A stretch of DNA of 64,000 nucleotides from Bacteroidales bacterium (lineage in GTDB: Bacteria > Bacteroidota > Bacteroidia > Bacteroidales > UBA932), in NCBI GenBank assembly GCA_017428725.1, contig JAFRQH010000030.1, forward strand, positions 1 through 64,000, in the 5' to 3' direction. Both the position numbers and the translations under genes were made by a program. Below are positions 32,291-40,207 of the stretch, piece after piece (positions within the stretch are counted from its first letter, which is position 1; every line of letters starts with the position of its first letter). The notes beneath the pieces are model-generated. The model searched no databases and was not told where the DNA came from. It worked only from the letters and a program-made list of their open reading frames with translations.

Positions 32291-34690
32291 ATGAAGAGAC
32301 TCGACCGCTATACGCTGAAGGCATTCATCGGACCTTTCGTCGCGATCCTCTTCGTCGTGATCTTCATCCTGATGATGCAGACCCTCTGGCTCTACATCGA
32401 CGAGTTGGTGGGCAAGGGGCTCGGGCTGCGTACCATCCTGGAATTCCTGTTCTGGGGCGTATGCAGCCTGGCGCTGCCCCTCGCCCTGCCCCTCGCCACC
32501 CTGCTGGCGTCCACGATGACCGTCGGACAGCTCGCCGAGAAGGGCGAACTGATGGCGATGAAGTCCGCCGGCATCTCCTTCGGGCGCATCATCGCCCCGC
32601 TTGCGGTCGCCGCCGCGCTCATCGCCTGCGGCACCTATGTCATCTGCTCGCGCCTGGTCCCCTACTCCTTCAACCAGATCTACACCCTGCGCGACGACAT
32701 CGCCCGCACCAAGGACGAGATCAAGATCCCGCCGGGGACCTTCTACGACGGCATCGACGGATACATCCTGCGCGTGGGTGCCCAGAACAAGGAGACCAAG
32801 ATGCTCTATGACGTGCAGGTCTACGACCACACGGCCCGCAAGGGCAACATCTCCGTGACCCTGGCCGACTCCGCCGTGATCAAGATGGCCAAGAGCAAGG
32901 AGTACCTGACCTTCTCCCTGTACAACGGCTCCACCTACGTGGAGGACAACACGATGCGCTACAACGACACCTCCCTGGTCCTCCGGCACATCAACTTCGT
33001 CCGCCAGGAGCTGCTGATCCCGCTCAAGAACTACAGCTTCGAGAAGTCCGACTCCGCCCGCTTCGACGACCAGATCAAGACCAAGCAGATGGCCGAGCTG
33101 CGGCATCTGAGCGACTCGCTGGACCACTATCTGGACTCCCTGCACGACCTGCATTACAACATGCTCCGCAGGACGCCCACGCTGATTATGGCCAAGCAGC
33201 TGGACACCGCCACCCGCAACCCGGGCCGGCAGCTGTACACCCATCCCGACTATCTCCGCTGGGGCAACCTCGACGAGGAAGCGAAGGCTTATTCCGCGGC
33301 GGCCGAGAACGTGATGAAGCTCTCCGGCGACATCAGCAACTTCAAGTTCGAGACCTACGAGCAGAGCTACAACGTACGGCAGTCCGACCTCTCCCTGCTC
33401 GAGAAGACCGCCCAGGCCCTCGCCTGCCTGCTCCTCTTCTTCATCGGCGCGCCGGTGGGCTCGCTCGTGAAGAGCAAGCGCGGCGGGCTCGGCGTGGGAC
33501 TGATCATCTCGGTGCTGTTCTTCGTGATCTACTACGTAGTCAACATCTCCGGCAACAAACTGGCGCGGGACGGCGCGGTCGAGACCCCCGTCGGGGTGTT
33601 CATATCGTCCGTGGTCATCGCGCCGATCGGCGCTTTCCTGACCTGGAAGGCCCTCAAGGACGCAGAACTCTTCAATATGGACCAATTCCAGATCTGGCGA
33701 CGCAAGATCGCCAGCAAGATCCGGCGCATCTTCCGGCCCACGCGCATCGTCTATATGGGCACGCCCGAATTCGCGGTCGCGCCCCTGGACGCCCTCATCC
33801 GGAGCGGCTACAAGGTCGTGGGCGTGGTCACGGTGGCCGACAAGCCCAGCGGGCGCGGGCTCAAGGTGAACGAAAGCGCCGTCAAGCAGTATGCCGTGGC
33901 CCACGGCATCCCCGTGCTGCAGCCTGTCAAGCTCAAGGATCCGGAGTTCCTCCAGGCGCTGGCCGCCTGGAAGGCCGACCTGTTCGTGGTCGTGGCCTTC
34001 CGGATGCTCCCCGAGCAGGTCTGGTCGATGCCCAGGCTCGGCACCTTCAACCTCCACGCGGCGCTGCTGCCGCAGTACCGCGGCGCCGCCCCGATCAACT
34101 GGGCCGTCATCAACGGAGAGAAGATGACGGGCGTGACCACCTTCATGATCGACAAGGACATCGACACCGGCGGGATCATCCTGCGCCAGGAGTGCCGCAT
34201 CCGGCCGGACGAGACGGCCGGCGAACTGCACGACGAACTGATGGCGATCGGCTCCGACCTCGTCTTGCAGACGGTCGAGGGCCTGATCCAGCACAACGTG
34301 GAGCTGCGTGTCCAGCGTTCCTTCATCCAGGGTTCGGAAGAGCTCAAGCCCGCCCCGAAGCTCACCAAGGAGCTCTGCCACATCGACTGGGCCCGCCCCA
34401 CGGACGAGGTCTACAACCTCATCCGCGGCCTCTCGCCGTACCCGGCCGCTTTCGCTACGCTCCAGCGGCTTGAAGAAACGACAACCCTGAAGGTTTTCCG
34501 CACGGAAAAGCGCCCGGACCTGCACGCAGCGCCGGGCACCGTCCTCTCCGACGGCAAGTCGTACTTCGCCGTAGCCACGGCCGACGGCGCCCTGGAGATC
34601 ACCGACCTGCAGCTTTCCGGCAAGAAACGCATGGCCGCCGCCGACTTCCTCAAGGGCTTCCGGGATCCGGAGTCCTGGCGCGCCGCATAG
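32291..34690 (+). CDS. fmt: Fusion: LptF/LptG-family permease + methionyl-tRNA formyltransferase
   Basis: One uninterrupted 799-codon frame. Residues about 1-445 are a YjgP/YjgQ (LptF/LptG) permease of the lipopolysaccharide transport machine: N-terminal helices (KAFIGPFVAILFVVIFILMM), the conserved ELMAMKSAGISFGRI, a periplasmic jellyroll, and C-terminal helices (LACLLLFFIGAPVGSLV). A basic linker (IWRRKIASKIRRIFRPTR) leads to a full methionyl-tRNA formyltransferase from about residue 485: RIVYMGTPEFAVAPLDAL, the catalytic FNLHAALLPQYRGAAPINWA with Asn and His, IDKDIDTGGII with the third catalytic Asp, and a C-terminal OB-like domain. Both halves are normal length and keep key residues. The cytosolic Fmt would be tethered to the inner membrane. 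Separate translation from an internal start cannot be excluded. Confidence 0.9.
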   Translation: MKRLDRYTLKAFIGPFVAILFVVIFILMMQTLWLYIDELVGKGLGLRTILEFLFWGVCSLALPLALPLATLLASTMTVGQLAEKGELMAMKSAGISFGRIIAPLAVAAALIACGTYVICSRLVPYSFNQIYTLRDDIARTKDEIKIPPGTFYDGIDGYILRVGAQNKETKMLYDVQVYDHTARKGNISVTLADSAVIKMAKSKEYLTFSLYNGSTYVEDNTMRYNDTSLVLRHINFVRQELLIPLKNYSFEKSDSARFDDQIKTKQMAELRHLSDSLDHYLDSLHDLHYNMLRRTPTLIMAKQLDTATRNPGRQLYTHPDYLRWGNLDEEAKAYSAAAENVMKLSGDISNFKFETYEQSYNVRQSDLSLLEKTAQALACLLLFFIGAPVGSLVKSKRGGLGVGLIISVLFFVIYYVVNISGNKLARDGAVETPVGVFISSVVIAPIGAFLTWKALKDAELFNMDQFQIWRRKIASKIRRIFRPTRIVYMGTPEFAVAPLDALIRSGYKVVGVVTVADKPSGRGLKVNESAVKQYAVAHGIPVLQPVKLKDPEFLQALAAWKADLFVVVAFRMLPEQVWSMPRLGTFNLHAALLPQYRGAAPINWAVINGEKMTGVTTFMIDKDIDTGGIILRQECRIRPDETAGELHDELMAIGSDLVLQTVEGLIQHNVELRVQRSFIQGSEELKPAPKLTKELCHIDWARPTDEVYNLIRGLSPYPAAFATLQRLEETTTLKVFRTEKRPDLHAAPGTVLSDGKSYFAVATADGALEITDLQLSGKKRMAAADFLKGFRDPESWRAA

Positions 34691-34757
34691 CCCGGAAAAC
34701 AGTAAAATTGGTAAAAGAATCCGGAGAATCTGCAAAGTATTTTTCGAAGAATAGCTT

Positions 34758-34765
34758 TATATTTG
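34758..34765 (+). promoter_or_regulatory. -7 element (TATATTTG) for the polyferredoxin/AKR operon
   Basis: TATATTTG fits TAnnTTTG, 29 bases before the ATG at 34795. It sits inside a longer in-frame reading from 34708, which supports the shorter start. Confidence 0.6.
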
Positions 34766-34794
34766 TGACCGTTACACACCGTTTTATCCACTAT

Positions 34795-36294
34795 ATGCTA
34801 CGTAAAATCCGAATCGCCCTGGCAGCGGTCTTCTTCGTGGGGATCACGCTGCTCTTCGTGGGCATCGGCCACGACTGGTGGGGTTGGATGGCCAAGCTCC
34901 AGTTCCTCCCCTCGGCCCTGACCCTGAATTTCGCCGTGATCGCAGGCATCCTGCTGCTCACGTTCGTCTTCGGCCGCATCTATTGTTCCGTCATCTGTCC
35001 GATGGGCGTCTTCCAGGACGTGGTCCTGTGGATTCGCCGCGCCGGTGGCAAGTGGATGCAGAATGCCCAGACCCGCCGCCTCAAGAAACTCAAGGAGAGC
35101 GGCGCCACCGGGAAGCCCAAGGTGAAGCAGTATCTCAAGCGCTTCGACTATGTCAAGGAGCACAAGTGGGTACGCTACCCGGTCCTGGTCCTCTCCATCG
35201 TCTCGATCTTCGTCAGCGGCCAGATGCTGATTGCGCTGATCGCGCCGTACAGCGCCTACGGGCGCATCGTCCGCAGCATCGCGGGCGCCGCTTCCGGTTC
35301 CATCGTCCCTGCGCTCCTGGTCACGGGCCTGGTGACGCTCGTCGTGATCTTCTGCTGCGCCTGGCTGTGGGGACGCGAGTACTGCAACACCATCTGCCCC
35401 GTGGGTACGACCCTCAGCCTGGTGAGCCGATTCTCGCTGTTCCGTCCCACCATCGAGCTGGACAAGTGCATCAACTGCGGCCGCTGCGGCAAGGGCTGCA
35501 AGGCCTCCTGCATCGACACCAAGAACCACAAGATCGACTACTCCCGCTGCGTGGTCTGCTTCGACTGCCTGGACAACTGTACGGAGAACGCCCTCAAGTA
35601 CCGCTTCGTGGGGCTTAAATCGGCTAAAATCGAAGCCGCGCCTGCGGCTCCTGCATCATCCGGACAGAAGGGCGACGGCGGTCGCCGCGCCTTCCTTGCC
35701 ACGACCGTGCTCGCCGGGACGGCCCTCGCCGCCAAGGCGCAGGACCATATGCAGGGCGGGCTGGCCGAGGTCATCGACAAGCAGAACCCCGAGCGCGGCG
35801 AGCGCCTGGTGCCGTTCGGCGCCGGGAGCGTGAAGTCGTTCTACGACCACTGCACCGCCTGCCAGCTCTGCGTGAGCGCCTGCCCCAACGGCGTGCTGCG
35901 CCCCTCCACCGACTTCGCCCACTTCATGCAGCCGCAGATGGGCTACGACAAAGGCTACTGCCGCCCGGAGTGCAACGCCTGCAGCCAGGTCTGCCCGGCG
36001 GGCGCCATCCGCCCCGTCGCCCCCGGCGAGAAGCAGACGATCCAGATCGGCATTGCGCACGTCAACCTCGAGCACTGCATCGCCGCCAAGGGACAGGACA
36101 GCTGCGGCAACTGCTCGTACCACTGTCCGTCCGGTGCCATCCGGATGGTCAAGAGCGAGGTCTCCCAGTTCCAGATCCCGACCGTCACCGAGAACCAGTG
36201 CATCGGCTGCGGCGCCTGCGAGAACCTCTGCCCGTCCCGTCCGGTCAGCGCCATCACCGTGCGCGGCATCCCCGTTCACCACACCAACGCATAG
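34795..36294 (+). CDS. Membrane polyferredoxin: NapH-like and NapG-like halves fused
   Basis: A 499-residue iron-sulfur protein. The first half has about four membrane helices and the two C-x3-CP motifs typical of NapH/CcoG membrane ferredoxins (GRIYCSVICPMGVF and GREYCNTICPVGTT), then ferredoxin motifs CINCGRCGKGC and CVVCFDCLDNC. At about residue 297 a twin-arginine sequence (GGRRAFLATTVLAGTALAAK) resembles a Tat signal lying mid-protein. After it come more clusters (CTACQLCVSACPNGVL, CNACSQVCPAGAI, CGNCSYHCPSGAI, CIGCGACENLCPSRP), matching a NapG-like periplasmic ferredoxin. It likely moves electrons from the quinol pool to an envelope reductase. The aldo/keto reductase gene begins 4 bases later. 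Confidence 0.85.
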   Translation: MLRKIRIALAAVFFVGITLLFVGIGHDWWGWMAKLQFLPSALTLNFAVIAGILLLTFVFGRIYCSVICPMGVFQDVVLWIRRAGGKWMQNAQTRRLKKLKESGATGKPKVKQYLKRFDYVKEHKWVRYPVLVLSIVSIFVSGQMLIALIAPYSAYGRIVRSIAGAASGSIVPALLVTGLVTLVVIFCCAWLWGREYCNTICPVGTTLSLVSRFSLFRPTIELDKCINCGRCGKGCKASCIDTKNHKIDYSRCVVCFDCLDNCTENALKYRFVGLKSAKIEAAPAAPASSGQKGDGGRRAFLATTVLAGTALAAKAQDHMQGGLAEVIDKQNPERGERLVPFGAGSVKSFYDHCTACQLCVSACPNGVLRPSTDFAHFMQPQMGYDKGYCRPECNACSQVCPAGAIRPVAPGEKQTIQIGIAHVNLEHCIAAKGQDSCGNCSYHCPSGAIRMVKSEVSQFQIPTVTENQCIGCGACENLCPSRPVSAITVRGIPVHHTNA

Positions 36295-36298
36295 CCCT

Positions 36299-37639
36299 AT
36301 GGACAGAAGAAAATTTTTGAAATCTGCAGGTGTGGGCGCCGCTGCGCTCGGTGTTGCCGCCTGCGCCCCCGGAGCGGCCGAAAAAGTGGCTGCCTCCACC
36401 TTCGAAGGCAACAAGGAGCTCGAAGGTTCGATGCTCCAGAACTATCCCGGCATCGGCACGCTCGGCTACGGCTGCATGCGCTGGCCGCAGAAGCGCGGCG
36501 AGGACGGCCGCAACCACATCGACCAGGACGAGGTCAACCGCATGGTGGACTTCGCGCTGGCCCACGGCGTCAACTATTTCGACACCTCCCCCGTGTATCT
36601 GGGGGGCGACAGCGAGCGCGCCACCGCGGAGGCGCTCAACCGCCATCCGCGCGAGAGCTGGAAGATTGCGACCAAGCTGTCCATCTTCAACCCCACCCCC
36701 TTCGAGAAATGCCTGGAGATGTACAAGCGTTCGTTCGAGATCTTCAAGACGGACTACATCGACTATTACCTGCTGCACTCCATCAGCAGCGGGGACGACT
36801 TCAAGTCCCGCTTCGAGGACAGCGGCATCGTGGACTATCTCGTCAAGGAGCGTGAAGCCGGCCATATCAAGCATTTCGGCTTCTCCTTCCACGGACACCA
36901 GGAGGGTTTCGACCAGATGATGGCCCTGCACGACAAGTACCACTGGGACTTCGTGCAGATCCAGATGAACTATGTCGACTGGGAGCACCCGTCAGGACGC
37001 AACACCCGCGCCGATTATCTCTATCAGGAGCTCGACAAGCGCGAGATTCCCATCGTGATCATGGAGCCGCTGCGCGGCGGCGCCCTCGCCAACATCCCCG
37101 CCGACCTCGTGGACCGGCTCAAGGAACGGGAGCCCCAGCGCTCCGTGGCCTCCTGGGCTTTCCGCTATGTGGGCAGCTTCCCGCGCGTGATGTGCGCCCT
37201 GAGCGGCATGACCTATATGGAGCACCTGCAGGACAACCTGGAGAGTTTCCTGGACTTCCAGCCGCTCAACGACGATGAGAAGCAGTTCCTCTGGGACATC
37301 GCCGACCGGATGACGGACTATCCGCTGGTGCCCTGCACGGCCTGCCAGTACTGTATGCCCTGCCCCTACGGCATCAACATCCCGGGCATCTTCAAGTTCT
37401 ACAACGACAACGTCACCGCAGGCACCTACGTGCAGAGCAAGGAGCAGAAGGACTATGCCCGGGCGCGCCGCCGCTACCTGCTGGCCTACGACAAGGCCAT
37501 CCCGACGGTCCGCCAGGCCGACCACTGCATCGCCTGCCGCAAGTGTGAGAAGGAGTGTCCGCAGAACATCCGGATCCCGAACCAGCTGCGCCGCATCGAC
37601 GCTTACATCGAGAGCCTCAAGCGCGAGACGATCGAATAA
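36299..37639 (+). CDS. Exported aldo/keto reductase with C-terminal [4Fe-4S] ferredoxin domain
   Basis: A 446-residue protein beginning MDRRKFLKSAGVGAAALGVA, a Tat-type signal that runs into a lipobox-like AAC, so export and possible lipidation are predicted. The aldo/keto reductase TIM barrel keeps the Asp-Tyr-Lys-His tetrad: FDTSPVYLGG (D about 95, Y about 100), IATKLS (K about 126) and LLHSI (H about 159). Two ferredoxin motifs follow near residues 345 and 410 (CTACQYCMPCPYGINIP and CIACRKCEKECPQNIRIP). With no NADPH in the periplasm, electrons probably come through these clusters from the polyferredoxin encoded 4 bases upstream. The substrate is unknown. Confidence 0.87.
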   Translation: MDRRKFLKSAGVGAAALGVAACAPGAAEKVAASTFEGNKELEGSMLQNYPGIGTLGYGCMRWPQKRGEDGRNHIDQDEVNRMVDFALAHGVNYFDTSPVYLGGDSERATAEALNRHPRESWKIATKLSIFNPTPFEKCLEMYKRSFEIFKTDYIDYYLLHSISSGDDFKSRFEDSGIVDYLVKEREAGHIKHFGFSFHGHQEGFDQMMALHDKYHWDFVQIQMNYVDWEHPSGRNTRADYLYQELDKREIPIVIMEPLRGGALANIPADLVDRLKEREPQRSVASWAFRYVGSFPRVMCALSGMTYMEHLQDNLESFLDFQPLNDDEKQFLWDIADRMTDYPLVPCTACQYCMPCPYGINIPGIFKFYNDNVTAGTYVQSKEQKDYARARRRYLLAYDKAIPTVRQADHCIACRKCEKECPQNIRIPNQLRRIDAYIESLKRETIE

Positions 37640-37653
37640 GTATCGGATAAGCG

Positions 37654-37688
37654 GAAGAAAGCGTGACCCCGGCGGTCACGCTTTCTTC
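37654..37688. terminator. Bidirectional hairpin terminator between AKR and trmB
   Basis: GAAGAAAGCGTGACC-CCGGC-GGTCACGCTTTCTTC forms a perfect 15-bp stem. It lies just past the aldo/keto reductase stop and overlaps the last codons of the convergent trmB gene, so it probably ends transcription from both sides. Confidence 0.8.
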
Positions 37689-38491
37689 ATTTTCTGGCGG
37701 CGGGTCTCGGCGGAGTCGTGGCCGAAGAGCAGGCGCGGCCCCTCGACGGAGCGCCAGTAGTCCGTGTCGAAGGCTCCGGCCCCGACCGGACTCGCGTACG
37801 GCCCGTCGTGGTCGATCACGAACGAGAGGTACGTGATCGGATAGCCCTGCTCCAGGAACAGACGCTCATAGAAGGTCTGCACCTCCCGCACCACCGGCTG
37901 CACTTCCGCGGAGGTGCCGTAGAGGTCCGTGGTGCAGGCGAGGATGCGCAGGCCGTTGACCTCGCAGAGGGCGCGTGTGTACTCGTGCAGGAAGCGGGAG
38001 TCGGTCTTGAGGTGGACGATGCCGCCGGGCTTCATGAAGCTGCGGTAGCGCTCCAGGAAGAGCGGCGAAGACAGGCGGGAGTTCTCGCTGCGGAACTGCG
38101 GGTCGGAGAAGGTCAGCCAGATCTCGGAGACCTCGCCGGGGGCGAAGAATGCCGTGATGAACTCCACGCGCGTCCGCAGGAAGGCGACGTTGGGCAGCGC
38201 GTGCTCCGTGGCGTACTTCGCGCCCTTCCACAGGCGCGCCCCCTTGATGTCAACCCCGATGTAGTTCCGCTCCGGATCCCGCTCCGCCAGTGCAATGGTA
38301 TACTCGCCCTTCCCGCATCCCAGCTCCAGCACGATATCCCTGGAGGCGGAAAAGAAGTCCGACCAGTGGCCTTTGACGGCGTGGTCGCGGAGGTGGAAGT
38401 AGCCGTCGGCGAGGAGCTCCTGCGCAGAAGGCTGGAGCAGGCAGGAGAACGTCTCGTTCTCCGCGAATTTCCGGAGTTTATCGTGTCCCAT
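37676..38491 (-). CDS. trmB: tRNA (guanine-N7-)-methyltransferase
   Basis: A 271-residue SAM-dependent enzyme that makes m7G46 in tRNA variable loops. The start MGHDKLRKFAENETF at 38491 is chosen because the family begins this way. The SAM-binding motif is VLELGCGKGEYTIALAE, followed by NYIGVDIKGARLWKGAKY, the catalytic-region WLTFSDPQFRSENSRLSS, and a C-terminal STSAEV-like segment (YGTSAEVQPVVREVQTFYE). The start lies 14 bases inside the gldH-like gene. The final codons form one arm of a terminator hairpin. Confidence 0.94.
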   Translation of the reverse strand: MGHDKLRKFAENETFSCLLQPSAQELLADGYFHLRDHAVKGHWSDFFSASRDIVLELGCGKGEYTIALAERDPERNYIGVDIKGARLWKGAKYATEHALPNVAFLRTRVEFITAFFAPGEVSEIWLTFSDPQFRSENSRLSSPLFLERYRSFMKPGGIVHLKTDSRFLHEYTRALCEVNGLRILACTTDLYGTSAEVQPVVREVQTFYERLFLEQGYPITYLSFVIDHDGPYASPVGAGAFDTDYWRSVEGPRLLFGHDSAETRRQKMKKA

Positions 38492-38912
38492 CGTGTCTCT
38501 TGCAAACAACCCCGAGCCCGGGGAAATCCTCATCCACCCCCACCGGACGCACGCTCAGCTGCCACTCCCCCGCCTCGGCCGGGACCATCCCGCTGCGGTA
38601 CAGCTCCCGGGTGCCGCCGGTCTCCACGCGACGCATGTAGACCGTCTCCGAGAAGCCGTTGCCCGAAGGGGCCAGCCACTGCACGTTGAGCTGGAGGTTC
38701 TCCAACGGATGTTTGGACGCCCGGCTGTAGAACCAGAAATCATAGGCCGCCGTCGTGTCCGTGAGCGGGAGCGGGTAGACATATACACCGTCGCGGGCGG
38801 CATCCCGACGGACGAAAAGTTCGAAGCCGTCCGGCTCCGAACACCCCGCCAGCGCCCACCCGCAGGAGAGCGCCACCAGCAAGGCCAGCACACGGAAAGC
38901 CCGGCGCGCCAT
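38478..38912 (-). CDS. gldH: GldH-family lipoprotein
   Basis: A 144-residue lipoprotein: signal FRVLALLVALSCGWALAGC with the lipobox Cys at about residue 26, then a beta-rich body (YDFWFYSRASKHPLENLQLN, VYMRRVETGGTREL) as in GldH. GldH is part of gliding motility in flavobacteria but also occurs in non-gliding Bacteroidales, where its role is unclear. Its position next to a PSP1-domain gene and holB is the conserved Bacteroidetes arrangement and supports the call. It overlaps trmB by 14 bases and lies 2 bases after the PSP1 gene. Confidence 0.75.
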   Translation of the reverse strand: MARRAFRVLALLVALSCGWALAGCSEPDGFELFVRRDAARDGVYVYPLPLTDTTAAYDFWFYSRASKHPLENLQLNVQWLAPSGNGFSETVYMRRVETGGTRELYRSGMVPAEAGEWQLSVRPVGVDEDFPGLGVVCKRHDGTR

Positions 38913-38914
38913 CG

Positions 38915-40207
38915 TTATTCGGAAGAAGGTTTCTGCGGCTTGGGCGGCCGCGGAGCGCCCTGGGCGCCACCCTGGCGGCCACGGCCCCGGCCGCGCCCCT
39001 GGCCCTGGCCACGCTGCTGCGCCGCCTGGGCAGGCTGGCCGCCCTGCGCGGGCGCGCCTTCCTTGGCGCCGCGGCCCTTGCCACTGCGGCCCTTGCCGCG
39101 CGAGCGCTTGCGCTTGGGCGCATCGAAACGGCTGATGCTGTCGTCGCCCACCGCCGTCACGAATTCCGGCATGTACGGCTCGGGCTCCGTGCGCAGCGAC
39201 TCCGGCTTCTCGCCGGCGCGGTTCATCTCGATGATGTCCCACACCTCGGCGGCGTCCAGTGGATAGAGGTCCGCGTCGGAGGTCTTGTCATACGAGAAAT
39301 ACATCACCTCGCGCAGGATGTCCGTCTTGCGCAGGTAGGCCGGACCGTCCTCGAATTCGAGCGGCTCCGTGACCTTGGGGATGCGGGACTGCGCGTCGAG
39401 GTAGTTGGCCACCTCATAGTTGAGGCAGCACTTGAGCTTGCCGCACTGCCCGGCAAGCTTCTGGGGATTGAGCGAAAGGTCCTGGCAGCGCGCGGCGGCC
39501 GTGGAGATACTCTGGAACGAGGAGATGTAGTTGGCACAGCACAGCTCGCGGCCGCAGATGCCCAATCCGCCGATCAGGCCGGCCTCCTGCCGGGCGCCGA
39601 TCTGCTTCATCTCGATGCGGATGCGGAACTCCTCGGCGAAGACCTTGATCAGCTGGCGAAAGTCCACGCGCCCGTCGGCGATGTAGTAGAAGATGGCCTT
39701 GGAGCCGTCTCCCTGGAACTCCACGTCCCCGATTTTCATCTCCAGGCCCATCTCCGCCGCAATCCGGCGGGCCTTGATCATCGTGTCCTGCTCGCGGGCG
39801 ATGGCCTCCTGCCACTTCTCGATGTCGCTCTGGCGGGCCTTGCGGTAAATCTTGCGGAACTGCGCCGTCTCGGGGTCGATCCCGCGGCTGCGCATCTGGC
39901 GCCCGACGATCGGACCCTCCAGGGTCACGATCCCGAGGTCCTGGCCGGTCACGGCCTCCACCACCACCAGGTCTCCCAGGCGGACATTCTGCGGGGAATC
40001 GTTGATATAGAATCCCTTGCGGGTATTCTTGAAGCGCACCTCGAACAGGTTGCGGTAGGTACCGTCAGCGGCATCCTTGAGCCAGTTGTAATCCCCGAGC
40101 TTGCAGCAGCCGGCCCGGTAGGTGCAGCGGGTCTCGCCCGTCTGCTCCTCGTGCGTGACCACGCAGCCGCGGGAACAATCGTATTGGATGGTTTCGTTCG
40201 TCGTCAT
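38915..40207 (-). CDS. PSP1 C-terminal domain protein (RicT/YaaT-like) with Arg/Gly-rich tail
   Basis: A 430-residue protein. The start at 40207 (MTTNETIQYDCSRGCVV) makes an ATGA overlap with holB. The PSP1/RicT core includes GDLVVVEAVTGQDLGIVTLE, the cysteine-rich GLGICGRELCCANYISSF, and LAGQCGKLKCCLNYEVANY, the ligands of RicT-type iron-sulfur binding. Residues about 365-430 are a low-complexity basic tail of RGKGRSGKGRG and QGRGRGRGR repeats, likely to bind RNA. In Bacillus, RicT joins the Y-complex that helps RNase Y; a similar role here is inference. Confidence 0.85.
   Translation of the reverse strand: MTTNETIQYDCSRGCVVTHEEQTGETRCTYRAGCCKLGDYNWLKDAADGTYRNLFEVRFKNTRKGFYINDSPQNVRLGDLVVVEAVTGQDLGIVTLEGPIVGRQMRSRGIDPETAQFRKIYRKARQSDIEKWQEAIAREQDTMIKARRIAAEMGLEMKIGDVEFQGDGSKAIFYYIADGRVDFRQLIKVFAEEFRIRIEMKQIGARQEAGLIGGLGICGRELCCANYISSFQSISTAAARCQDLSLNPQKLAGQCGKLKCCLNYEVANYLDAQSRIPKVTEPLEFEDGPAYLRKTDILREVMYFSYDKTSDADLYPLDAAEVWDIIEMNRAGEKPESLRTEPEPYMPEFVTAVGDDSISRFDAPKRKRSRGKGRSGKGRGAKEGAPAQGGQPAQAAQQRGQGQGRGRGRGRQGGAQGAPRPPKPQKPSSE

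Noticed and set aside
38915-39115. Possible tandem repeat or CRISPR-like array in the repetitive GC-rich stretch
   Set aside because: The repetition is codon-level RG/KG low complexity inside a coding tail, with no spacer-repeat periodicity. No CRISPR array or cas gene was seen anywhere in the window.
38913-39242. N-terminal extension of the GldH-like lipoprotein
   Set aside because: The extension is the shifted frame of the PSP1 gene's Arg/Gly-rich tail; the lipoprotein signal starts at 38912.
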